A DNA stretch of 64,000 bases, taken from Actinomycetota bacterium. GTDB lineage: Bacteria; Actinomycetota; Acidimicrobiia; IMCC26256; PALSA-610. Made by a program: the position numbers and the translations under genes. How positions within the stretch are numbered: position 1 is the first letter of the stretch; each line of letters starts with the position of its first letter. Shown here in pieces: positions 1-7,803 of this stretch. The stretch is taken from contig SXJP01000017.1 in the NCBI GenBank assembly GCA_005779395.1, positions 62,001 through 126,000 of the forward strand, in the 5' to 3' direction. A model generated the notes under the pieces. It had not been told where the DNA came from and did no database searches. It saw only the letters and a list, made by a program, of their open reading frames with translations.

Positions 1-46
1 TGCCATAGAGCACTGCGGCTGTCATCTTCTTAGCTATTTCGGTCAT
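1..46 (-). CDS. Zinc-dependent alcohol dehydrogenase family, N-terminus only (partial)
   Basis: Only the first 15 codons lie inside the window; the gene runs off the left edge. The reading starts MTEIAKKMTAAVLYG. The stretch MTAAVLYG is the usual opening of medium-chain zinc alcohol dehydrogenases and quinone reductases (family pattern MKAAVLYG-P-G). A second possible start is the internal ATG at 25, which matches the family opening better. It is divergent from the amidohydrolase at 178, and a perfect palindrome lies 24 bp upstream of its start. The family call rests on eight residues, so it is tentative. Confidence 0.45.
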   Translation of the reverse strand, partial: MTEIAKKMTAAVLYG

Positions 47-69
47 CGAATTTGGGCCCTTTAGAAACA

Positions 70-83
70 TGACACGCGTGTCA
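70..83. promoter_or_regulatory. Perfect 14-bp palindrome between divergent genes (candidate TetR-type operator)
   Basis: The sequence tgacacgcgtgtca is its own reverse complement. It lies 24 bp upstream of the minus-strand gene at 46 and 95 bp upstream of the plus-strand gene at 178. On the minus strand it overlaps an exact TTGACA hexamer (plus 79-84), so a bound protein would probably block a -35 element. The shape TnnCACnnGTGnnA is close to, but not the same as, the KstR consensus TnnAACnnGTTnnA. No regulator gene is adjacent inside the window. Confidence 0.45.
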
Positions 84-165
84 ACTTTCTACCCTATACG
101 ACTTTCAGAATGCGGCGCTTCGCATAGCGTGACGGCCATTCACAACGAAGCACAGAGAGCGCGTC

Positions 166-171
166 AAGGAG
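166..171 (+). promoter_or_regulatory. Ribosome binding site fixing the start of the amidohydrolase
   Basis: AAGGAG six bases before the ATG at 178. It is one of the few strong Shine-Dalgarno sites in the window and settles the start of the first complete gene. Confidence 0.7.
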
Positions 172-177
172 CGAACA

Positions 178-1836
178 ATGAGCGCAGACATCGTGATACG
201 GGGAGGAACAGTCGTCGACGGCACGGGCGCGCCCGGATACTTGGCAGATGTCGCCGTCACCGATGGTCGAATCAGCGAGATCGGCCAGTCGCTATCGGGT
301 AAGTCCGAAGTCGACGCTTCTAACCAGATCGTGAGTCCAGGATTCATCGACATCCACACGCACTTCGACGCACAAGTCTTCTGGGATCCGGCCCTGACGC
401 CTTCTTCGTTTCACGGGGTCACGTCGGTTATTGCCGGGAACTGCGGATTCTCGATTGCACCAGTTTTCGAAAAGAATGTCGGCTTGCTTGCGCGCACTCT
501 GCAGCACGTCGAAGACATGAGCCTCGACACGCTGAACGTGGGTGTCCCCTGGGATGAGTTCGAGACGTTTCCGCAATACATCGACGCCGTCGGACGGCGC
601 GGCACCGTACTCAACTTCGGCTGTTATGTGGGGCATACCGCAATTCGCATACATGTCATGGGCGAAGAAAGTTACGAGCGCGCAGCAACCGATGCGGAGA
701 TCGATCAGATGCGCGAGATCGTCGATGAAGCGATGGCAGGTGGTGCGATTGGGTTCGCTTCATCTGCGTCGCCGACCCATAACGGCGATGGTGGACGACC
801 TGTGCCGTCGCGTGTCGGCGACCTCGCTGAGCTACGCGAGTTGCTGCTCCCCTTGCGCGATGCAAAGCGCGGCGTCGTTGCACTACTTCCCGGTGGGGTT
901 ATTTCCGACATGGACATATTTGACCTTCAACGTGAGATCGGTCGACCAATCACTTGGACCGCACTACTCACGATCAAAGGTCTCGACTATCACGTTCGCG
1001 TCATGGAACGCCACGACAATGCAAGGACCGAAGGCGTAGAGGTATGGCCCCAGGTGTCATGCCGTCCACTCACATTTCAGATGAATCTCGAGGAGCCCTT
1101 CACATTCAACATGCGGCCAGCATTCTCAGAACTCATGGACAGACCAAAAGCAGAACGGATCGCTGCATATACATCAACCGAATGGCGTGCACGAGCATGG
1201 AAAGAGATGACAACCACGAAAGTACTTCCACCAAATTGGGATTCGATGAGCGTCGCAGAATCGACCAAACGTCCTGATTTGCTCGGTCGGTCCGTCCGCG
1301 AAATTGCCAACTCGACGGGAGTCAACGAGCTAGAGGCGATGCTCGATATTGCCCTAGCAGACAACCTCGAAACTCGCTTCACATCGGTACTCGCTAACAA
1401 TGACCCGGACGCGATCGCTTGGCTACTCCCTCAGGCGAATGTCCTCCTTGGCTTAGCTGATTCCGGTGCGCATGTCGGCCAGCTCTGCGATGCCTGTTTT
1501 GCGACAGACCTACTCGGCAACTGGGTACGCGACAAAGAAGTCATGCCACTTGAGCGCGCGATTCAAAAGCTCACCGGCGAGCCTGCAGGTGTGTACGGTC
1601 TCGCCGATCGTGGCACCATCGAAGTCGGCAAGAAAGCCGACATCACAGTTTTCGATTTCGACAACGTTGCACCAGGGCCACTTCGACGCATCCGCGATTT
1701 TCCAGCCTACGCCGAACGACTCACAGCCGACTCGCCCGTCGGCATGTCGCACACGTTCGTAAACGGAGTACCGATACGGCTGGACGGTGCACCCGTGGCG
1801 GAAGCGCTCGCTTTGCGCCCCGGGACGCTCCTCTAG
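178..1836 (+). CDS. Amidohydrolase, N-acyl-D-amino-acid deacylase family
   Basis: A 552-residue metal-dependent hydrolase of the D-aminoacylase / N-acyl-D-amino-acid deacylase group. The N-terminal beta-sandwich strand IVIRGGTVVDGTG is followed by the metal-binding motif HTHFD (His60, His62). Later come NCGFSIAP, the second histidine region around FGCYVGHTAIR, the conserved DSGAHVGQLCD near residue 426, and a C-terminal GKKADITVFD strand typical of the superfamily. The start is fixed by AAGGAG at 166. The next gene, on the opposite strand, ends one base after its stop. The substrate cannot be read from sequence; many environmental members are annotated generically and hydrolyse N-acylated amines or lactam-like compounds. 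The family call is firm, the substrate unknown. Confidence 0.85.
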   Translation: MSADIVIRGGTVVDGTGAPGYLADVAVTDGRISEIGQSLSGKSEVDASNQIVSPGFIDIHTHFDAQVFWDPALTPSSFHGVTSVIAGNCGFSIAPVFEKNVGLLARTLQHVEDMSLDTLNVGVPWDEFETFPQYIDAVGRRGTVLNFGCYVGHTAIRIHVMGEESYERAATDAEIDQMREIVDEAMAGGAIGFASSASPTHNGDGGRPVPSRVGDLAELRELLLPLRDAKRGVVALLPGGVISDMDIFDLQREIGRPITWTALLTIKGLDYHVRVMERHDNARTEGVEVWPQVSCRPLTFQMNLEEPFTFNMRPAFSELMDRPKAERIAAYTSTEWRARAWKEMTTTKVLPPNWDSMSVAESTKRPDLLGRSVREIANSTGVNELEAMLDIALADNLETRFTSVLANNDPDAIAWLLPQANVLLGLADSGAHVGQLCDACFATDLLGNWVRDKEVMPLERAIQKLTGEPAGVYGLADRGTIEVGKKADITVFDFDNVAPGPLRRIRDFPAYAERLTADSPVGMSHTFVNGVPIRLDGAPVAEALALRPGTLL

Positions 1837-1837
1837 C

Positions 1838-2311
1838 TCACAGTGTGGACTCAGCCGTTACGATCCAACGCGTAGTGACGAGAGGCGCTTCTGCTTCGAC
1901 AACAATGGTCCCGACGTAATCCGCAGATAGATCAAGGTCTATAACAGACCAACCCGCGCCTGGTCGTGTTAGATAACCACCACGCACACCAAGGCCTAGA
2001 GCTTTGAGATATGCCTCAACGCGCGTCCAATGTTGTGCAAACCCGTAGTCCCGCCCCGAAGGCCCGTCCAAGATTCCGAGTTCGGATTCGAGCATCGTGC
2101 GTTTTATGAGCCGCTCAATCATGCGGCGCTCACGCACTTTCTCTAGATCGACGCCGACCCTTGCATCGCCGTAAACAATTGCTGAAAGTCCATTCGTGTG
2201 GCTGACCGAACTAAATAACGCATCTAACGCCGCCGGCACACGCCGTCTCATTTCGGCTCCTGACAGTTCGGCTTGAGCCAGAACAATCGACATCAGAACA
2301 CCCATATTCAA
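1838..2311 (-). CDS. 4'-phosphopantetheinyl transferase superfamily protein (Sfp-like)
   Basis: A protein of 157 residues (151 if the ATG at 2293 is used). VGVDLEKV at 52-59 is the family's magnesium-binding motif (Asp55, Glu57), and WTRVEAYLKALG at 95-106 is the second signature, usually W-x-x-K-E-A-x-x-K. Here the first lysine of that signature is valine, while Glu99 and Lys103 are kept. FSSVSHTNG at 33-41 matches the substrate-loop histidine region. Such enzymes load CoA-derived phosphopantetheine onto carrier proteins. No polyketide or peptide synthetase is nearby; it lies 20 bp after the FAD oxidoreductase gene at the end of a long minus-strand run, so it may be a housekeeping acyl-carrier enzyme. 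It is short compared with AcpS-Sfp enzymes of about 220 residues. Confidence 0.75.
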   Translation of the reverse strand: MNMGVLMSIVLAQAELSGAEMRRRVPAALDALFSSVSHTNGLSAIVYGDARVGVDLEKVRERRMIERLIKRTMLESELGILDGPSGRDYGFAQHWTRVEAYLKALGLGVRGGYLTRPGAGWSVIDLDLSADYVGTIVVEAEAPLVTTRWIVTAESTL

Positions 2312-2331
2312 GTTCTCGTAAGTCTTTGCCT

Positions 2332-3714
2332 CTAGTGCCCGATTAGGCGTTCGGCGATGCTCCGACCAGTTCGCGCCTTGCCTGTTCTAGCACCCTTCTG
2401 GTCGACTTTGATCGCCGCCGTTTGCAGGTACCGCGTAGCGATCCAACGCAATGGCTCGATTTCCCAATTACGCGAATGATGGCCGACCATAGGGAACTTC
2501 ACGCGCTCGGTGTCGGCTCCGACGATTTGGTCTGCGAGTACCCGACCTCCGAGATTGGTAGCCGCTACTCCTTCTCCGGTATAGCCACGCGAACTCGCGA
2601 TACCAGTAGCACGGTCGTAGGTCATCGTTGGCATCCAGTCTCGTGGCACGCCAACGCTGCCACCCCAAGCGTGAGTGAACTTCATTTCCCCTAATTGCGG
2701 GAACCACTCGGTAAACGTTTCCCTGAGCCTCTGGTGGGTCGGTTCATGATTGTCGAACTCTGGACGAATTTTCGATCCCCAGTGATAAGGCGCCCCGCGA
2801 CCACCAAACAAGATCCTGCCGTCGGCGGTTCGCGACAAGTAATCGACCAGCAAGGACGCCGAATGCACGACGCTGCGGTGAGTCCAATTGATTTCCTCAA
2901 GTTGGCTTCCACTCAAGGGTTCTGTGAGAACAATCAGCGAATAGACCGGCATTACCTGACGGTGAAGTTTCGGGAACTCAGAAAGGTAACTCTCTCCCGC
3001 GAGGACTACGACCTTCGCGCGGACGTCTCCATTGTCGGTGTGGAGTATCGGGTTAACGCCTTCTGTGTATTTGATCGCAGACGTTCGCTCGAAAATCCTT
3101 GCGCCTCGCGACTCGACAACACGCGCGAGACCACGCACGAGTCGACCCGGGTGAATAGCGGCGCTCGCTGGCTGATGCACGGCGCCAGCAATGCCTTGGA
3201 CATTGAGAAATTCGCTGGCTTCTGTTGCGTTCATCCGTCGGCAAAAATCGCCGCGACCAATTTGGTCGTACTCGCGCATGACGCTGTCGAGCGCATCGAT
3301 TTGGTGCGGCCCACGGGCCAAAAGAAACTCGCCATCACGTTGGAATTGTGCATCGATACCTTCGGCCTCACAGACTCGCCCGACCTCTGCAACGGTGTCG
3401 ACCATCGCATCATGCACGGCCGTTGCGACCTGCACCGAGTATCGCTTGGTCAACAAACTTGGTCCTGCACCGAAGCCTGAAGTACACCACGCACCGTTTC
3501 GACCACTAGCCCCAAATCCAACGATTTCGCGCTCAACTATCGCGATCGACAGTGACGGGTCTTGTTGCTGCAGGTAATACGCGGTCCACAACCCCGTATA
3601 GCCCGCGCCGAGAATCGCTACGTCAACGTCGATCGACCCGTCTAACGATTCGCGCGGGGTCAGATCGTCGCCGCAACTCTCGAGCCAGTACGACACTTTC
3701 GCGTAATCGGTCAT
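2332..3714 (-). CDS. FAD-dependent oxidoreductase, DAO family (PuuB/OrdL-like)
   Basis: 460 residues. The dinucleotide-binding motif GAGYTG at 36-41 opens the FAD domain, followed by a VER acidic end and GASGRNGAW, where DAO-family amine oxidases bind FAD. The C-terminal RGYTGEGVAATNLGG is the second flavin-contact region. The closest architecture is gamma-glutamylputrescine oxidase and related small amine oxidases, which convert a C-N single bond to an imine. Its ATG overlaps the stop of the DinG gene (ATGA at 3711-3714), so it is translated in the same unit. No gamma-glutamyl ligase is adjacent; one lies 43 kb away at 46032. The substrate is unknown. Confidence 0.8.
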   Translation of the reverse strand: MTDYAKVSYWLESCGDDLTPRESLDGSIDVDVAILGAGYTGLWTAYYLQQQDPSLSIAIVEREIVGFGASGRNGAWCTSGFGAGPSLLTKRYSVQVATAVHDAMVDTVAEVGRVCEAEGIDAQFQRDGEFLLARGPHQIDALDSVMREYDQIGRGDFCRRMNATEASEFLNVQGIAGAVHQPASAAIHPGRLVRGLARVVESRGARIFERTSAIKYTEGVNPILHTDNGDVRAKVVVLAGESYLSEFPKLHRQVMPVYSLIVLTEPLSGSQLEEINWTHRSVVHSASLLVDYLSRTADGRILFGGRGAPYHWGSKIRPEFDNHEPTHQRLRETFTEWFPQLGEMKFTHAWGGSVGVPRDWMPTMTYDRATGIASSRGYTGEGVAATNLGGRVLADQIVGADTERVKFPMVGHHSRNWEIEPLRWIATRYLQTAAIKVDQKGARTGKARTGRSIAERLIGH

Positions 3715-5744
3715 GAGCCCGAATCTAGATCGTTGCGCGCAACGGCAAGTCTTTCTAACGCCGCGCGAACTCTTGCTCCATCTGTGCTCTTGTACATCGG
3801 GGGCAGCGAGTCGATGAGTGCTCTTGAATAACTGCCTTTCGCAAATCGCTTGTCCAAAATGGCGACGACGCCCCGGTCCTCATGACTTCGGACAAGTCGA
3901 CCTGCGCCTTGGGCCAGTAGCAGCGCTGCGCGAGGAAGGTCAATGGTGCGAAACGGATCGCGACCTTCCAATTCCGCTCGTTCCCGTCGCGCCATCGAGA
4001 GCGGATCGTTCGGCCTAGCGAACGGGATCTTGTCGACTAGCACCAAGCTGAGTGATGGCCCGGGAATATCGAGTCCTTGCCACAGACCCAATGAGCCGAT
4101 GAGACAACTTGTCTCGTCCGAAGCAAACTCCTTCATGAGGCGAGCACGAGGCAGGTCCTCTGGCGATAGGACGCGTAAGTCGGGAAGCGCCGCGCGTAAG
4201 GCGTCGCGCAGCTCGCCCGCCGCCCTGAGGCTTGTACACAGTCCGAGCGTGCGACCGCCTGCAGACCGAACGAGACCGACTGCTTCGGATAGCCATGCCT
4301 CGGAAAACGCTTCGACGCGCGGGTCAGGCAAGTGCGTCGCGCAATACAGCAATGCTTGCCTCCTGAAATCGAACGGACTCCCAACGTCGAGTGACTCGAA
4401 TTTTGTCGGCTCCGCTGGTCGCTTGGAATCAGTCGATTCTGACTCTGTTTCAGAAAAATCCGAGGCGATTCGTTCTTGTGTCAGAAGGTCGTCACGTAAA
4501 CCCAGGCGCCATGCGATCAACCCGAAATCGTCGCCAACTGCGAGAGTTGCAGAGGTAAGTATCGCTGTGGCCTTCGCGAATATTCCTGAAGACAGGCGAG
4601 GTCCGACATCGATGCTTGACACAACAAGTATTGGGGGTTCCCGGCGTTCGACCCAAATTGCGTCACGATCCGCCGTTGCCGCCATCATGTACTGAATATC
4701 GTTGCGAGCCGAGTCGATAAGACTGTGAAGCCGCAATCGCTTGAGTGTCGAGTCGACGTCCACGGGATCGACTTTGCCGACTTCTGCGTGAAGTTTCGCA
4801 AGGTCCTCGTTAAGCACCATCAGCGCTGGACGCAAGCCAGACACGTCGAGATCGATGCGCTCGTCAGGCGGACAGCTGCGAATCAGCTCACCCCAAGCAC
4901 GAGCGCGCTCCGCAAGAGCTACTACATCATCATCCTTGCCCCCAGTTTCACTCGCGAGAAGCGTGTTTATCTCCGCGGCCAGTCGCTCAATTCTGCGTTG
5001 GCCAATTGCCGCGCCGAAGGCATCAGCACAAACATCTTCAAGCATGTGAGCCTCGTCGATGACAACGACCGCATGTGGCGGGAGTACCGCCCCACCCGAA
5101 GCGACATCGGCTGCGTAAAGTGCAGTGTTCACAACAACGATGTCCGACGCGGCCGCCGCAAATCGTGCTAGCTCTGCAAAGCAGTCATCACCATAGGCAC
5201 ATGCGATCCTGCCTGGGCACTCGCGACTATCCATGCTTAGGGTCGCCCACAGCGAGTCATCAACTGGAGACTTGAGTTCGGCGCGATCGCCTGTAGTGGT
5301 ATCAACCACCCAGTTGTCGATCTCGTCTAAAAGAGCATCGTCTGCTCTTATCCCTTCGAGCACCCCATCGCGGTTTCTGGCGTGCTCTGCGAGCCTGGCC
5401 CGACACACATAATTAGCCCTCCCCTTTAGTTGTGCGAATGAAAAGTCTCTACCGCTTCGCGCCATCGCGCCCTGCAGAAAGGGAAGGTCTTTTCGACACA
5501 GTTGTTCCTGCAACGCCTTGGTAGCCGTTACGACCACAACGCGCTCGCCCGCAAGAACTGCCGGGACCAGATAGGCCAAGCTCTTACCTGTTCCGGTACC
5601 AGCTTGCACCAGTAAGTGCGACCTACCTTCGATCGCGCGCGCAACCGCCTCAGCCATCTGCGCTTGCCCGACACGCACGTCACCGCCCGGAAGATGCGCT
5701 ACAACATCGTTCAGAACTCCGACGACGTCTTCAAGTCCTCCCAT
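3711..5744 (-). CDS. dinG: DinG-type ATP-dependent DNA helicase (XPD family)
   Basis: 677 residues, the usual length for actinobacterial DinG-like helicases. Walker A is AGTGTGKS at 48-55. Four cysteines in the iron-sulfur arrangement are seen at 114, 176, 182 and 188. The DEAH box is at 230-233. The C-terminal helicase half ends with QGAGRLVRSHEDRGVVAILD, the motif VI arginine region. These enzymes unwind DNA 5' to 3' in repair and R-loop removal. The gene sits inside a metabolic gene run, coupled to the downstream FAD oxidoreductase by a 4-bp overlap and 14 bp after the DinB-fold gene. I see no damage-response box upstream. Confidence 0.88.
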   Translation of the reverse strand: MGGLEDVVGVLNDVVAHLPGGDVRVGQAQMAEAVARAIEGRSHLLVQAGTGTGKSLAYLVPAVLAGERVVVVTATKALQEQLCRKDLPFLQGAMARSGRDFSFAQLKGRANYVCRARLAEHARNRDGVLEGIRADDALLDEIDNWVVDTTTGDRAELKSPVDDSLWATLSMDSRECPGRIACAYGDDCFAELARFAAAASDIVVVNTALYAADVASGGAVLPPHAVVVIDEAHMLEDVCADAFGAAIGQRRIERLAAEINTLLASETGGKDDDVVALAERARAWGELIRSCPPDERIDLDVSGLRPALMVLNEDLAKLHAEVGKVDPVDVDSTLKRLRLHSLIDSARNDIQYMMAATADRDAIWVERREPPILVVSSIDVGPRLSSGIFAKATAILTSATLAVGDDFGLIAWRLGLRDDLLTQERIASDFSETESESTDSKRPAEPTKFESLDVGSPFDFRRQALLYCATHLPDPRVEAFSEAWLSEAVGLVRSAGGRTLGLCTSLRAAGELRDALRAALPDLRVLSPEDLPRARLMKEFASDETSCLIGSLGLWQGLDIPGPSLSLVLVDKIPFARPNDPLSMARRERAELEGRDPFRTIDLPRAALLLAQGAGRLVRSHEDRGVVAILDKRFAKGSYSRALIDSLPPMYKSTDGARVRAALERLAVARNDLDSGS

Positions 5745-5758
5745 AGTCTTTGCGTCGG

Positions 5759-6436
5759 CTACTCGATCACATCGAACGATGATGGACTGAAGATCTCGGC
5801 GGCCAGTGCAGCTTCGACTGACGGATAACCCGCGGCCAATATCTGTGCCGCACTACGACGACCAGACGAGACTCGCACAAATTCAAACTCCGTGATCTGT
5901 ACGCGTGTTTCGACTTCACCAGTCCCCCACTGCACAGACCTGGCGCCGAAGTCGATCGACACAGCTGGCTTTGAGTTTGCTTTGCGACCCTTTACCGCGT
6001 GAGCAATCCATCCCGCGGCGATAGCAAGTTCTGCTGAAGTTTGGCCGGCCTTGGCCCCTAACGCATGTGCGATGTCAAACTCATGGGTAACGGTGTCGAA
6101 CACGACTTGGCCCGACACGATCGTAGGGACGACTAGCAAGATCGCGTCAAACGCTTCAGCGTTCGATTCCCATTCGGCGGCCAACTCGGCGGTCGATCGA
6201 CCCCTGCGGGCATCGACTTGCGCTGCGGTCCATGGCGGAGTCGGAGCACCTTCGAGATTGCCTGCGATGACATCTGTGTTCACGCCCACAAGGTGAGCGA
6301 GGGTGTCGCCGATCGACCACTCTGGGGTGAGCGGACATTCGTGGTCACGATCAATTCCGTGCGTCATTTCGATGATCCGCGCTCGAAGTTGCCCGTACGC
6401 TGCAACGTGCGCTTCAGGACTTGGCAGATCGCTCAT
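5759..6436 (-). CDS. DinB-fold protein, maleylpyruvate isomerase family (mycothiol-dependent type)
   Basis: 225 residues. The N-terminal half carries WSIGDTLAHLVGVN at 40-53, the conserved helix of the maleylpyruvate isomerase N-terminal (DinB-like four-helix) domain, whose histidine normally binds metal. A second histidine pair is in VTHEFDIAHALG. The C-terminal part (about 150-225) is the smaller lid domain seen in actinobacterial members. The family uses mycothiol, a thiol restricted to Actinobacteria, which supports the taxonomic reading. It lies 10 bp after the MFS gene and 14 bp before dinG. The exact reaction is not known. Confidence 0.72.
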   Translation of the reverse strand: MSDLPSPEAHVAAYGQLRARIIEMTHGIDRDHECPLTPEWSIGDTLAHLVGVNTDVIAGNLEGAPTPPWTAAQVDARRGRSTAELAAEWESNAEAFDAILLVVPTIVSGQVVFDTVTHEFDIAHALGAKAGQTSAELAIAAGWIAHAVKGRKANSKPAVSIDFGARSVQWGTGEVETRVQITEFEFVRVSSGRRSAAQILAAGYPSVEAALAAEIFSPSSFDVIE

Positions 6437-6446
6437 GAATTGCTCC

Positions 6447-7787
6447 TCATGCTTCTTGTGTGTGTAACCATCGAGGCGTAGCCAATATCGCTAACACGAC
6501 GGCCCACGCTGCTCCGCCGTACATGAGTTTGCTCACCGACCATTCGGCTACCGGCGACCAGATCGCCGCAGCTACCCCTACGGCCCCACCAAACCCCATG
6601 ATCCATAACGCCATAACGCGACCGCGCACTTCGTTAGTGATGTGTGCTTGCATAACAGTCGACAAAGACGTGATCGTAAGGAAATAGGCGTAGCCGAGCA
6701 GACAGACTATTGGATAAGCGACCCATTCAACGCGCGTCGCAGCGAACGCGAACAGCAGCACAGCGAAGCACATGAGACCAGGGCGAATCAGCGCGGCCTT
6801 ATCTCGCGAGGCAAAGATCGACCCAACGCTCATTGCACCAGCAGCGGCACCAAAACCAAAGACTGCGTAAAGCACTCCGTATGGCTCTGACTTCGGATCG
6901 ATTCCAAGATTGCGTACTGCATGAAGCGGCATGAAGGAAATGAAATTGAGCGACAAGAGCGACAGTGTCCATATGACAAACAACACTCGACGCAATAAGA
7001 CGTCGTTCCAAGCAAGCGAGAAACCTTCCTCGATACGCCTGAGCACCCCAATGCCAGAGTGTCCGCCAGCGCGACGCGGGTAGCGAGCGGTTAGCAAACC
7101 ATAGATAGCGAAGCCATAAGTCGCGGCATTGACAATGAACACCGCAGATGCCCCGGCGTTTGAGTCAGTTGACGCGTAGAGGACCTGACCGATCACAGGT
7201 CCGATGACTCTCGACATGTTCATCTGAAAAGAAAACAGCGAAATCGCTCCTGGCAAGTCCTCTGGGGGCACGAGCGACGGTGAAATCGCGCTCATGCCAG
7301 GCCCGCCCATCGCATTTGCAAGGCCGATTCCGAGCATGCAAGCCAAAATTGGTGCAGCTGAAGGGCTATCGGACGCGACCACGAATGCCAAAACCAGAGA
7401 CCCGGCCACCTGCAGGCACTGCATAGAAACCAAGTAGCGCCGCCTGTCGACAATGTCTGCGATAGTTCCGGCAAGCATCGATAAGAAAACGAGCGGGCCA
7501 AGCTGAACAAATTCCTTCAGGCCGAGCAGTCCTGCATTGTCGAAGTTTTTTTGTAGATACGCGCCGATGATGACATTCTGCATCCACGTTCCAATATTGG
7601 AAGCGAACATTCCTCCCCAAAAAATCCGAAAATCTCGGTGGCGCAACGCCGACCGTGCCGTGCCACTACGGATAACTGCATCGCCACCTTCGGATGCTTC
7701 AGCGATCTGCTCGACCGCTAGTTCTCCGGTGCGGTGGCCTTCCATCGGTTGCGACGCTACCGACCACTTTGACGCAAACAGGAACAT
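6447..7787 (-). CDS. Major facilitator superfamily transporter (MFS_3 / EntS-like)
   Basis: 446 residues with about 12 hydrophobic segments. The opening FRIFWGGMFASNIGTWMQNVIIG and the loop IADIVDRRRYL are typical of the MFS_3 group (enterobactin exporter-like), which are mostly drug or siderophore exporters. The ATG at 7787 follows the CoA-transferase stop by 16 bp; an ATG at 7745 would remove 14 residues that are not part of the membrane fold, and no clear ribosome site favours either. Its place in the catabolic gene run suggests movement of a substrate or a toxic product, but direction and cargo cannot be inferred. Confidence 0.82.
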   Translation of the reverse strand: MFLFASKWSVASQPMEGHRTGELAVEQIAEASEGGDAVIRSGTARSALRHRDFRIFWGGMFASNIGTWMQNVIIGAYLQKNFDNAGLLGLKEFVQLGPLVFLSMLAGTIADIVDRRRYLVSMQCLQVAGSLVLAFVVASDSPSAAPILACMLGIGLANAMGGPGMSAISPSLVPPEDLPGAISLFSFQMNMSRVIGPVIGQVLYASTDSNAGASAVFIVNAATYGFAIYGLLTARYPRRAGGHSGIGVLRRIEEGFSLAWNDVLLRRVLFVIWTLSLLSLNFISFMPLHAVRNLGIDPKSEPYGVLYAVFGFGAAAGAMSVGSIFASRDKAALIRPGLMCFAVLLFAFAATRVEWVAYPIVCLLGYAYFLTITSLSTVMQAHITNEVRGRVMALWIMGFGGAVGVAAAIWSPVAEWSVSKLMYGGAAWAVVLAILATPRWLHTQEA

Positions 7788-7803
7788 TTGCGCGACGGAG
7801 CGG

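Noticed and set aside
1838..2311. Secondary-metabolite gene cluster suggested by a phosphopantetheinyl transferase
   Set aside because: No polyketide synthase, peptide synthetase or carrier protein is nearby; the neighbours are catabolic and repair genes.
2695..3480. Open frame of 261 codons on the plus strand
   Set aside because: It is antisense to the FAD oxidoreductase gene, whose motifs are clear; the protein has no recognisable fold and the frame is a shadow of codon bias.
3943..4695. Open frame of 250 codons on the plus strand inside dinG
   Set aside because: Serine/arginine-rich low-complexity translation typical of an antisense frame; dinG motifs cover the region.
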